Of a stretch of 64,000 bases of DNA, positions 11,128 to 21,690 are shown piece by piece. The stretch lies in the NCBI GenBank assembly GCA_013339765.2, contig CM023449.1, positions 35,666,353 to 35,730,352 of the forward strand, given 5' to 3'. The notes beneath the pieces were generated by a model that was not told the DNA's origin, did not search any database, and worked only from the letters and a program-made list of their open reading frames with translations. A program made the position numbers and the translations under genes. Position 1 is the first letter of the stretch; the number at the start of each line of letters is the position of its first letter. The DNA comes from Haemaphysalis longicornis. Lineage: Eukaryota > Arthropoda > Arachnida > Ixodida > Ixodidae.

Positions 11128-11895
11128 ATTACGCGCTTAGCTTTACGTGAAGACCACCCCTACAGTGAGGCTATGCGCCCAGGGGAACACAGAATTAGAG
11201 GCAATTATTGATGTCGGTGGCATAATTAACTAAAATTGAATAATTAACTTTTTAGCGGATGCAGTAAGCAGGTATGTTTGCATTGAAGGGTTAGACGCAA
11301 TCTTGTTTCCACTCAGTTTAACGCATTTGGCAGAATTCTTCTAGCGCATCCGTCTCTGAGATAACGAACTGTGAAGTGTAACTGCAGTTGGCATGATTAC
11401 GTATGCTAGACAGTGAAGACCGGCGCAAAGCTCCTCCCTTTTTTTCTGTGTTGCGATAGCGGTTCCGCCTACTGCAGATTGCGATAACGCCAGCCAAGAC
11501 TGAAAGGGTGCCAGTTATCACATTTGCCTATGCCTAAATCCCTTTGGCAAACTTAACACCGTGCATAGCAGGCACGCCACAAACGAAAGACACTTCGCGC
11601 CGGAATTCGCTGTATAGCATGCGTAATCACGCCGACATTAATCACACTTCGCAGTTAGATATCCGAGAGCGCGAATGCGCTAGGAAAATTCTGCCAAATG
11701 AAACTGCGTACAAACAAGATTGCGTCTAACTTTTTAATACAAACATGCTTGCTTACTGTAGCCACTAAAAAGTTAACCATTGAATTTTAGTTAAGCCAAC
11801 CAAATCAATAGTTACCACCTCATTGTGTGTCCCTTTCGCGCGCAACCTATCTGTAGCAGTGGTCTTCACGTACATCTAAGCGCCTAATTTTAATT
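11128..11895. repeat. Long inverted-repeat (foldback) element
   Basis: The left arm (about 11128-11450) and right arm (about 11565-11895) are reverse complements over roughly 320 bp at about 75-80 percent identity by eye. Shared blocks include TTAGACGCAATCTTGTTT, CATTTGGCAGAATT and CGTGAAGACC. The central part is about 115 bp. No transposase is encoded, consistent with a foldback-type non-autonomous DNA element. Confidence 0.75.
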
Positions 11896-12628
11896 AAAAA
11901 ATTGGCCGCGTATCTGCTACTTTTGTTGCAAATGTCGATGAAAGACGACAGTCGACTGGCGCCCCTGCCTAGTAAATGATTCACTTCTCTTTCCCGCTCA
12001 CCTCTCAGGCTGTTCCTCTCCCATCTTGTCCTTCCGAGATAACACGCTTGAGGTTTGCTCAAGTCAATTTAAATTTACCGCCCTCCACAGTTCCAAGTCG
12101 GGTGCCTCGATTCCAGTGCTGCCGTATGGCAGAGACACGCGTGAATCGAGGCACCCGACTACAACGTTTATAGAACCACGTTGCCCTGCTCCACGAGCGT
12201 TCCAAGCGGAACGCGGAACCTATCTGGAGGAACCTTTGCTTCCTGTTGCCGTGTGATTTTTCTAAATTCCGCCAGGCAGCGCAAGCAACAGCAGGCAAAC
12301 GGTTTTCAGCAGTTGATGTAGTATTTTATTTGCTATCGCAAAAAGCAAGCATTCGTAAATTTTTAATAAAGGAACACTGCAAATATCACTGATGTATTGA
12401 TTTTCTGCCTTACATTTGCGTAATGTCGTGTTCTTATTAAACAACGTTGACAAGTGTGAACATTAACACTGGACTTAGACGCTTAGATTTGGCTGTGAGT
12501 ATATAAGACCATTGCGCAGTAACTGTTTGACGTTGGCCGGCTGGCTCAATCGAGTGACAGATATACAGACAGACCAAAATTTTCCCGTTCAAGTAGCACA
12601 AGAACGACTTTCGTCTTTAAAACTCACC
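11890..12628 (-). repeat. Rep-A family, copy b
   Basis: Inverted relative to copies a and c. It contains a perfect 18-bp inverted repeat (12096-12113 with 12143-12160) around a 29-nt loop, and ends near the AAAGACGAAAGTCG terminal block at 12605-12620. It directly precedes the AGATGC element at 12651. Confidence 0.75.
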
Positions 12629-12650
12629 TGTATATCTCTCCATCGCAGCC

Positions 12651-13222
12651 TTTTAGATGCAGAGCATCTGATTCACTCGCCTTGTCCCTCCGGCGTCGTC
12701 GTCGTCGTTGTCGTCGGCGTTGTCCACCCCTCTCCCATTCTCCTCGCAGCGCCAGCTGCGCTCTCCGCCGCTCACCCCCTCTCCTCTCCGATAGCGAACA
12801 CTCTCTCGCGAGGGGCATTGGATTGGATTCGATTGGCTTGGCTTGGCTTGGCTTGGCTTGGATTGTATTTGGATTGGATTGGATTAAAGTGGATTGTGTT
12901 GGATTGTGTTGCGTCATAGCCGCGGCAGACGCGCTGGGGCCGGCGCATGTGCAGTACTCTTTCTTCCGCGGTTTCCTCTCCTTCGGGCGCGCTGCGCATA
13001 TAACCGGTGTGCCGTTCTCCGGCGAAGCAACATCCACGCTTGGCTCAAACACCTGGAGTCCACGCCGGTTTACAAGTACGCCAACATCGTCGTCGACTGG
13101 GACCGGCTTACGCAGTCCCCTCAACGTTATGCGCGCTATAAAACGCGGTCCCTTCGGCGCTCCGCCTATGCGTCGCATCTACACAGGGGTTCCCGCGAGG
13201 GGAGGTGGGATTTTTTTTAGAA
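12651..13222 (+). repeat. AGATGC-terminated repeat with internal ORF, copy 1
   Basis: It begins with TTTT and a hairpin AGATGC-AGA-GCATCT (12655-12669). It then has a TCGTCG-rich tract, a GGATT/GGCTT pentamer array (12826-12910), and a GC-rich part ending at the GGAGGTGGGA block before a T run. Copy 2 at 50735-51318 is better than 90 percent identical by eye. A plus-strand frame ending near 13220 is open in both copies; the differences I read there are conservative (Val/Leu, Lys/Arg, Ile/Val). A TATAAAA box lies at about 13137-13143. Whether the frame is expressed is unknown. Confidence 0.8.
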
Positions 13223-14392
13223 GACCGATGGGTATACGCGTGCTACTCATGTTCAAGCTTGCGAAGCACATGTACCGTATTATTTATTAAATTGGGATTT
13301 TTGCCGTCGACGCTACATTGAAAATATGGCACACCGTCGAGAAGGACTATGTCAATGCATAGTCCTCCTCTGACCTCTTCCTCCTTGAAAACCAGCTGGG
13401 TATTTCCAACTTGACCCGAAATCTCGACACAAGGGCGTTGTTTTTATTTTCGTCTTCTGTCCATGTGCGCACAGGGAAAGAACAACCGTTACTGCTTTCG
13501 AAGAAACAAATCTCACCATAAATCAAACCTTCAAATAAAGCACTTCTAACGATTCGGTTCCGAAAGCAAGAGCACATTACCGCTTACGTTGTGTAAAGCG
13601 CACATTTCAGTCCTAGCGTTTTAAGCGAAAACAAGGATTTATTGAACACAGCTGTTCAGTGTCTATCACAAATTAAGAACGTCATGAATACGGCTGCGTT
13701 CGCCATGTAACCCTAAACAGTTTCGAAATGTGTTGAGTGCATATTCTACGACCTTTTTTGTGTGTGAGTGTGCGTGTAAATCGTGTGAATCGGTGCACTT
13801 TCGACACGCCCAGGTTGGCTCTAAACGCCTGTTTGCTGCACGCTTCAAAAAGTATTCCGTTCCCCGCATCTTTTATTAGGAGGATCACGGTGTGCTATCC
13901 TTTCCACGTTCACAAGCAATTACAAATATGATTGCGACTAACAAATTCCTTAGGCCTGATCTAAGCGCTGCCTCATTAGGCAAAAATAATAACATGTATT
14001 ACCAGTACAGCTAGACTAGATAGGTGCAAGCATACTCAAAAGGTTTTTAGGGCAAAAAAACAGGACATCGTCACCAGAGCAGGATTTCCCACCCATACTT
14101 GTATTCGGCTTATACCTATCGAAAGTGGTCTTCGTCTTGCAGCGGATATAAATAGACATAAATAAATCAACGAATGAGAGTCTTTTTTTAAAAAAAAGCG
14201 CGTCCTTTTTTACCTTAAGCAGCAGTATATGTACTAAATTTGTTTGTTCGGTGGTTTATTTATGCCGCAAGGAAAGAGTTTTCCGACTCTACTCTTACGT
14301 AAAGAACGTCCCTAAAAGTACGATTGTGATCCCGCTTATCATTCAGGAAGAAAACGCACACGCGGTCACCGAAATATGCTGCAGATGGCCAA

Positions 14393-14395
<3 letters not shown>
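13223..14395. other. Intergenic sequence, nothing recognised
   Basis: Only frames under 80 residues, none with recognisable motifs. Confidence 0.45.

Positions 14396-14480
<85 letters not shown>
14396..14480. repeat. (AT)n microsatellite
   Basis: An uninterrupted dinucleotide tract of about 42 units. The Tyr-Ile ORFs across it are artefacts of the repeat. Confidence 0.98.
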
Positions 14481-14483
<3 letters not shown>

Positions 14484-16755
14484 TATGTAGTTAAAAGCAT
14501 AAATAATATAAACACCAATCTCACCACTCCTTGCTGCTCCCGATGCAGCAAAGTAACAGCAAGCCCATTTTTCCTTGCAAGCTTGTTTGTAGTACTACAA
14601 AAAATTACAAGGAGACAGCACTGAAGGAAGGAAGGATGTAGAAGGAGAGGAAACCTAACCTGGCTAGAGCCTAGTTTGCTATCCTGCGCGTGGAAAAAGA
14701 AAATAGGCAAAACATGACAAAGCAAATAATGATGAAAAGTTGGAGCAGACACGGATGCCCAGCGCTCAAGCACTAAACGTTCAAGTTCAGTAATTGGCAC
14801 TGGAGGCTTTCAGTCTATAGTCCGGTGTTTAAGTTGGTGCCCGTAGAAAGAATAAGAGTTCCTTAGTAGCCTTCTAAACGGATGGCAGAGAAGGCCAGTG
14901 ACACAGAATCTTCTCCTCCTAAAATGGCCGCCGAGAGTCCAAGTTCTTCCGTGCTGACGACACCTTCTTTCTTTCAGGCGAGTAGCGTGTCTGTCATCAA
15001 CGCATGCCCACAAAGCCTACAACCAGACGAGTACAGAACTTCATAGCATCGTAGAAAAGAACGAAGATAATTTGTTTCTTTAAAATCTTTATTACAACAC
15101 CGCTGATGCCCTCCCCCATCCCTCCTTCCGAAAAAACAAACGTACATTGGCACTTGACTCACGCGAAGGAAGCTCATCATCCGTGAGTGTAGGGCGGCGA
15201 GGAGCAGCACTAAATATTTGTAAACAGCCTGGACAGTGATATCAGAAGTGGCTGGAAGCTCACGCTTCGACTTTCAGTTGTCTCTGTTGCAATCGTGACA
15301 CCACTGCCTCCATGCCCCACAATACTTCGAAAGAGGGCGGCCTAAAACAAACTCGAGCACGCCACAATCCTTAATCATTGCCAAACTTACCAGCTAGACG
15401 GATCTGAATGATTTCCTGGTGTATTACTTAACTCTATGCTGCTAGAAGGGAACACTGGAAATTACTGGTAGTGCAAAAAACGGTTAGTAGTACCCGATGT
15501 ACTACAAGTATCCATTTAAGTTCTGGTCTTGCTTTATCGCTCTAACCAGTAGCGCTCCCACATTGCTAGCGTTGCGCCCATGAAGAAGATGGCAAATAGC
15601 TACGACACACTACAGTTTTTCTCGTCGTCACCTGTCGGCACTCATCTAGCTTATAGTGGAAGATGTATCGCTAGCCCTATTAGAGACCTCCCTGGCTACT
15701 TATACCATTTAGCCCTCAACAACTATAAGAGACCTCCCTGGCTACTTATACCATATAGCCCTCAACAAATGAACTTCGCCCGTGTCACTCACTTGATATT
15801 TAAAGGCACGCCCATAAAGAGAAAAGCAAGACTAAACTGCCCGGGTCGCGGTATAGCTAAAGAATTTGGCTAGAGACTCCATTACGATGACGCTAGAACG
15901 AAGCAAATCGCGACCGGTACCGTACAAACAGGAGCTTCCAGAGCCCAGGATGCGAGAGGAACCAGCCCGAAAATCATTGCATTCGTTGTTACAGCCAAAT
16001 TCAGATAACGGGATTTTACTCCTTACTTCGGCAATCTATATCCAACTCACATTGCAGGGAAGCATACGCGGAATACAGGTCGATTGACGAACAAAAAAAA
16101 ATTGTACAAAGCTGTTTTGCTTCGCATCAATTAAATAAACAAAAAATTCAGTGGGAGAGTGGGGAAGTGGCAACGCAAAATTACACTTGCCGGGTGTTCG
16201 GCATCACAACTGCTTGTCTGACTTAACCTCAGCCCAGCCCAAAATCTTGCGCACAAATGTTGTACAAAGGAGATAACCCGTTTAGCAGCGGTTAGGCATA
16301 CGAAGTCAGCGACAAACTTGGAAAGAGGCTATGCAAAAGCGCACTTGCCGAGGCGTTTCGTATTCACAGCAGACAAAATGGCAGTCGAGTACACGAGCCT
16401 TGGTGCCATTTCTCCGTGACTCCGGCCTGAACGAAACCCTGTGAACGTCTGCCTTAAATTTACTAATGTGCGTGTGCTGTGTTCGTGATCCTGCGTCTGT
16501 CAGTTTGTATGCTCATTTTGCGTTTGTAGTGTCTGTATGAGTTTTTTGTCTTCGCTTCCTTTCACTTCCGCACCTCTCGTGTTCATGTGGAGTGGCAGGC
16601 CAAGCTCGCTGCCAGGTTCACTTGTCTTCATCATTAAAGGCATTCTTCCTCCTCTTCAGTCCAGCAGAAAACCTTGTGCAACTTCACCTCCAATGAAATA
16701 TCACTAAAACGGCACAGCTTCACAACTTTCTTGAGAAAGCTGTGAGCTCTCACGA
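14481..16755. other. Sequence downstream of the mucin-like gene
   Basis: No ORF over 105 residues has recognised content. A direct repeat of GAGACCTCCCTGGCTACTTATACCAT occurs at about 15684 and 15730. No AATAAA signal on the minus strand was seen in the 650 bases after the stop codon at 16756, so the 3' UTR end of the mucin-like gene is undefined. Confidence 0.4.
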
Positions 16756-18284
16756 CTACGCTTGCTCGGTGGCGTCCACCTCCGAGAATTTGGATAGCGG
16801 CTCCATCTCGGAATCTTCGGCTCTATTGTGGTACCTTCGCCTCCAGCGAATCAAGAGCACGGTAAAGAGCAAGCCCACAACTAGGGCGCCAGCGGCAATT
16901 AGAAGGGCCGGCACGCTCCACGACGACGAAGTAGCTACCGCGGCAGCAGCGGAGGGCCTGTGCTGAACCGCCGGCAGGCTGGTCTCGTCGTTAAGCATGA
17001 TTTCATTATCCTCATCGTTTTTCCCGTGAGGCTTGGATGTGGACCAATAGGTAGACGTCTTCCCAGCCGGTTTCACGACGTTCGTTTTGTCCGTAGGTAC
17101 TGTTTTGTGCTGCCGAGAAGATGTCTTGCTCGAATCGGGGATTTTGGAAAAGGGCTCACTTGACGCTGCCACGCTAGAAGACGTTTGTGGAGACGAAGTC
17201 GCGGGAACTTTCGTTTTAAAGAAGGGCTTTATCGTCGTCCACTTGAAAGGTTTCGTCGGCGTTTCTGTGGCTTTCTTTCTAGGTTTTGTAGGCTTTGTTA
17301 GTGGTGGTGTCTCCGTTGTCGTCGATACTGTGGTCGGCGGACTCTCTGTAGGCTTCGTGCTTGATGGGTACCTCATAGACTCAAAGCTGCTAGCAGTTAC
17401 GTTCAATGTCTGGGTACTCTGGAACGTTGGATGGGATGACGCGGTGCTATGCACCGCGAATGTGGTCCGTTGTGCGGTCGTCTTTTCCACTGGCAGAGAC
17501 GTCATCCAGCTTCTCGTCTTGCTCCCGGCCGCCTTCTCCGAGGTGACGCCAGGACCGACGGTGTTTCCATCGACACCGGGATCGTCTTTGGTGGGCCTGG
17601 TAATAAGGCCACTGCTTGTACTGGTCGCACCTGACGTGGTATTTGGAGGAATCCAGGAAGCCGTTGTCATCGGCTTCTTTGTCATCACAGCAACAGTGAA
17701 TGGCGTTGTGGTAAAGGTCGGAGTGTTCGTAGTCACCAAAGGGCGCTCATGGTATGAGGTTAAGCTGACGTTGACGGGTTGGTGAGTTGATGTTGGAGGC
17801 TGAGCGGTGGAATTACCTGGTTGTTCACGGGTGTACCACGTCTTCGTATCCAAATCCGATTTTGTGGTGGGAACGTTTGAGAAACTGTGTGGCGGTCCGG
17901 TGGTGACAGCTGGATGAGTGACATTCCCTGTTACCGGAGCTCTCGTGCGCGCTGCAACGGATGATGAAAAGCCCGACGTTGTTCTCGGGGGCAAAAGTGT
18001 GGTGGGGAACGTTAATGAAGGCGTCGTTCGTACAGGTGAGGTGGCCTGTTCAGCCGGGTAGGAAGTTGTGTCAGGCGAGGATGCCTTCATCGTGTGCTCA
18101 AAAGCAAGAGTCGTAGGATCTGGATTTTTCTCGGACGATAGCCGCTCGGGTACCGACGTCACTGGTATCAGCCCAGTTGCCGCAAGGGAGGTGGTGGTCT
18201 CACTCGAAAAATTATCGGTCCGTTCGTCTTTGCTTGCCGACGCGGGGATATCCGCTGGCGTCGTGTCCCACGAGTCAGCCGAGT
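16756..18284 (-). CDS. Terminal exon of a mucin-like single-pass membrane protein
   Basis: An uninterrupted minus-strand frame of about 508 residues runs from a splice acceptor (exon starts at 18284, second base of a codon, so a phase-1 intron) to a TAG at 16758-16756. About 455 residues are dominated by Thr, Ser and Pro, with at least five N-glycosylation sequons (NVTHP, NSTAQ, NVSLT, NTTSG, NVTAS) and a Lys/Pro-rich stretch around residues 335-375. This is a typical O-glycosylated stalk. A hydrophobic helix VPALLIAAGALVVGLLF (about 457-478) is followed by RWRRRYHNR, a positive stop-transfer signal implying a cytoplasmic C-terminus of 30 acidic residues. No signal peptide or folded domain is present, so the N-terminal part must lie in upstream exons I could not find. 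A surface mucin or adhesion-type receptor is inferred; I do not recognise the gene. Confidence 0.82.
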
Positions 18285-18314
18285 CTGAAAAAACGAAAAA
18301 AAAAAAATTAAAAA
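18285..18314 (-). promoter_or_regulatory. 3' splice site of the mucin-like exon
   Basis: On the minus strand a long T-rich tract (TTTTTTTTTTTCGTTTTTTC) ends in AG immediately before position 18284. It is a near-ideal polypyrimidine tract and acceptor and sets the exon boundary. Confidence 0.8.
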
Positions 18315-18597
18315 TAAATGCACGGGGTCAGATACAATTAGAAAAAAGGGCGTAAATTATTAGAACGCGACCAGGACGTCGTCAATAAGAACCTTTGTTT
18401 TAGACTCAGCTGGGTTGATAGGAAATTTGTAATTCCGAAACAAATTATGGAACAAACATTATTCACACAAGCAATCTCTAGTGCAAGCATTGCAATAGAG
18501 GTTGGTTCCATGGGGAACCATTGGCTCTATGAAAGCCATTGCAAGAAGCAGTATTCTGAGACATGAAGCTGTATTGCGAAGTTAGAACTGGTTCCTA

Positions 18598-19150
18598 ATA
18601 AAAATGAAGGAAGCTCACACTAACGCCCAAGACTTGAAGGCAGCGAAGCTGTACACAACCATCACGACCGTTACGAAGGTTTAAGTCCACGATTGCAGTC
18701 GATTTGTTTCTTCTTCGCTGCCGCAACGACCTTTACTCCGTCATTGTTGCAATAAGTGTTAGCTTCTTTAATTTTATGGAAGCGATAATCATTGGACATC
18801 ACCTTGCAGGGCGTACGCTATGACGTGTCATTCTCATTACTAGCAAGTAGTGCCACGATTACAGCGAACGGTGGAGTTTTTTGGAGGGGGCCAAATTTTG
18901 GTCAATCTCCCTAAGTAGGTATGCTTGGCTTGGCAAACGTGCGCAGGGAACGCTGGGCGGTCGTCGCTAGACACGCACCACGAGCACTAGGCATTTTCTT
19001 GGTTTTGTTAACTGCCAAGCGGTCACCGCGAGGCCCGTGCTCACGTGCGCGAGCTCAGACATTTCCTGGTATTTTTAATTGCCGACACGAAAATTTAAGA
19101 TTTGGTGACAGCTTTGCTGTTAATAAAATTCTTTTAGGCTTTGTCGCTAT
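18598..19150 (+). repeat. Rep-B family, copy 1
   Basis: About 550 bp that match 55782-56310 in inverted orientation. Shared blocks include GAAGCTCACACTAACG, ACCTTTACTCC-like, GGGCGTACGCTATGACGTG and TTTTCTTGGTTTTGTTAAC. No coding potential is shared, and the element class is unknown. Confidence 0.7.
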
Positions 19151-19289
19151 ATCGGTTTTGATGGAACAAACAAATTCAGACGATAGATTAATATGATTGA
19201 AATTCACAAGCGTGAACCTGGTGGCCGGCGGTGACCATTCTATTGCGACGTCACTTTTGTCTACTTAACGAAGCAAAACCATGATGCCC

Positions 19290-19437
19290 TGATGGAGGCG
19301 AAAAGCAAAAACGCCCGTGTGTACGAGATTTCGGTGCACGTTAAAGATTCCCAGGAGGTAAAAATTAATCCGGAGCCCTCCACTACGGCGCGCCTCATCG
19401 TCTGCGTTGCGTCAGCGCGTTAATCCCTGCAATCACT
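19290..19437 (+). repeat. Ruka-like SINE, 5'-truncated, with perfect 16-bp target duplication
   Basis: The SINE body begins inside the unit at TGATGGAGGCG, so the tRNA head is lost, and ends at CAATCACT. The 16 bases CAAAACCATGATGCCC occur directly before (19274-19289) and directly after (19438-19453) the element. A perfect long target-site duplication plus 5' truncation is the signature of LINE-mediated, target-primed insertion. Confidence 0.93.
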
Positions 19438-19453
19438 CAAAACCATGATGCCC

Positions 19454-20964
19454 ACAAAAATGGACGCTTTACCCCTGATGGAGATCTTATACGTCGCTTT
19501 GGCATTGATACTTTAGCGTGCAAACATTGCCACACAAACGTGCGACACCATTCCTGTAAGCAAATAGGCAACAGCGTTCACTGAAATCCCTATTCCCACA
19601 CAGTGGACTGCTTTATCCTCCTTCTGTAGTTAGCTTAACGCTTCTTCTCCAGTAAAGTTATATAAGAACAATACATATGCACTGACATAAAAAGAATAGT
19701 CTATATGTGTACGAGAAAGAATGCTAAGAAAGATGGCACTTCCAGTGTACGCGCATACTCCAGCAAACCGGTAAGCCCGGCGTTGGTCTTTGTTTGTTCC
19801 TTGATAAAGCAATAAAATCCACAACCTATCTCATTCAGCGTGCGTCAACATAGCACGGTATAGCCTAGTACAGCTTGCATCGCCGACCTTTTTTCGCTTG
19901 AATTATTCAACGTCACTTTCAGTACAGAGTGCTTCTTTTTTTTTCTCTTTTTGTTGGCAGTCATTAGCATCAAATTCACGGTTTGCTTCGCCTTCACACA
20001 CTTCCTCTATTTTCCTTCCAGACCAACACGGAAATGCGGTCCCCGCGGACAGCCCTCGCGTAATACGGGTGGCGCATAGATAAATTGGCCATTTCCGTAC
20101 GCACCGCCAATTCCACACAGGAAACTAACAGGCCAAGCTCTCTTCAACACTGTTCTCTAGTTCTGGTGTTTCTCGGTTGCATATAATTCGCACCGGGATT
20201 GTGTTGTTTTCGCGTGAATTCAATTGTCCTTCATCGTCGTCGAATGATTGGCTATTTAATTAAGCCGAAAGAACATGTTTATACATAGTCGAGTCCCCGT
20301 CTTCTCGGGCCCCGGTCGATCACTCTTTTCTGCCCTGCATGGGTTAACAGAACCTTCCCGAGATCCCAAGCACCCAAGTGCCCAAAAAAGATATCGCCAA
20401 AAAAGATATCGTTTTTGCAACGCCGGCGAAAGTAAAAGAGGCGACAGGGTGAACTGCAGAACTGGAGAACATTTCATATTTTGGAATCATTCCACACGAG
20501 GACTCTATGATTTCTACCACAAACAGTAGAGAGAATGACGGAAAGCTACCGATCGGAACCAACGCCGGTGATGTTCCCCCAATGACAGCTTGTCACAGCA
20601 GGAAACCTCACGCTTTAAAAAGTGGAGGTGTTGTTCAAGCCGCAAGTTCGGTGTTGCAGAAAAACTACCAAGAAAATATGCAGCGCTCGTGCCTCACGGA
20701 GACTGCCGAGCGTCCGCGGCACGCGCAGTGGCTATAGTACAAAAAAAAATACTGCAGCAACGACGTAAAGCCCTACCGCGCATGTAATGCTTGGCATGAG
20801 GAACATGAAGATATTGATGCATCTGAAGATGACTACTGCTAGCACAGTGCAAAGGTGCAAAGCGACGACGAAACATTTAAATAAACAATTTGAAACTTGT
20901 ACAAATGCGTGGTGTGTATCCTTGAGAGCTCACGTATATAGAAATCCTGCAGCTTCGCTATGGC
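19454..20964. other. Intergenic sequence, nothing firm
   Basis: Short frames only. A 15-bp unit AAAAAAGATATCG-like is duplicated in tandem at about 20384-20412. Confidence 0.4.
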
Positions 20965-21228
20965 TCAAGCCTTGCGCGACTTAGATCAAGCTTGGCCAAT
21001 TGAGCTGGTGGACGTCTACAACGCTGAGGATGGCTTTGCATCCACCACTCGCCTCGAAGAAGACGACGACCTCTGAGTCTTAGGTGCATTTACTAGCACC
21101 GCAACTACGCGAACAAACAACGGTACTGAAACTTAACTGTGTGTCCAGAAATGCTCACCTACAACAGCTTCTCCATTCAAGTCTTGGTCATGCGTGCAAG
21201 TTCCCTAAATTTTTTTTTTCTACTACGG
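20965..21228 (+). repeat. Element 3' end encoding an acidic C-terminal tail, copy 1
   Basis: This matches 33420-33700. The shared frame reads VDVYNAEDGFASTTR followed by an acidic end (EEDDD). The homology continues past the stop codon through ACTAGCACCGCAACTA and ends near a T run at 21219-21228. It is probably the 3' end of a transposon-encoded protein and its UTR. The family was not recognised. Confidence 0.5.
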
Positions 21229-21229
21229 A

Positions 21230-21690
21230 CGTCATCTCCAAATGGACAACGGATGGGCACCTTGCTAGTCCTCGATGCCCCTACTGCGGCAGCAACAATA
21301 CACCGAACCTTTTCCACCTCATCTGGGCTTGTTCAGCTTACTCAACTGACCGCGACCAGTTCCATACAACGCAATACGCCCGACGACTTCTGAAGAAAAT
21401 GCCCAACAACTCCGAAACAATCCCCAAATTTTACAGCAAATTACTGAATTCGGTATCAAAACAGGTATCTATAAAGTAGTATGATGGCGGATCGTTCACC
21501 CCCTCTCTAGATGATCCCCGAGCACACCCTTTGTGGTACCTGAACGGCTCCTTGAAAAGACTTTCTATGACCCAAATTCCCCTACCCTTTTTCCCTCCTC
21601 CTCCTCCTCCTCCTCCTCCTCCTCCTCCTCCTCCTCCTCCTCCTCCTCCTCCTCCTCCTCCTCCTCCTCCTCTTCTTATAATAAAGTTAT
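21230..21690 (+). pseudogene. 3' fragment of a LINE (C-terminal Cys-His motif)
   Basis: The frame 21084-21479 contains SPRCPYCGSNNTPNLFHLIW, a CxxC...H...C zinc-knuckle-like motif found at the extreme C-terminus of I/Jockey-group LINE proteins after RNase H. The rest of pol is absent (5' truncation). The sequence ends in a (CCT)n tract and CTTATAATAAAGTTATCC, a plausible LINE 3' end with AATAAA. Confidence 0.55.
21594..21672. repeat. (CCT)n microsatellite
   Basis: Near-perfect trinucleotide tract. The poly-Ser and poly-Gly frames over it are not genes. Confidence 0.97.

Noticed and set aside
12624..13178. 184-residue minus-strand ORF
   Set aside because: Antisense over the AGATGC element with low-complexity Arg and Asn-Pro-rich parts from its microsatellite-like tracts.
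14251..14624. ORFs with long Tyr-Ile runs
   Set aside because: Produced by the (AT)n microsatellite at 14396-14480.
17087..17785. 232-residue plus-strand ORF
   Set aside because: Antisense shadow of the Thr/Ser-rich mucin exon, whose codon bias removes stops from the other strand.
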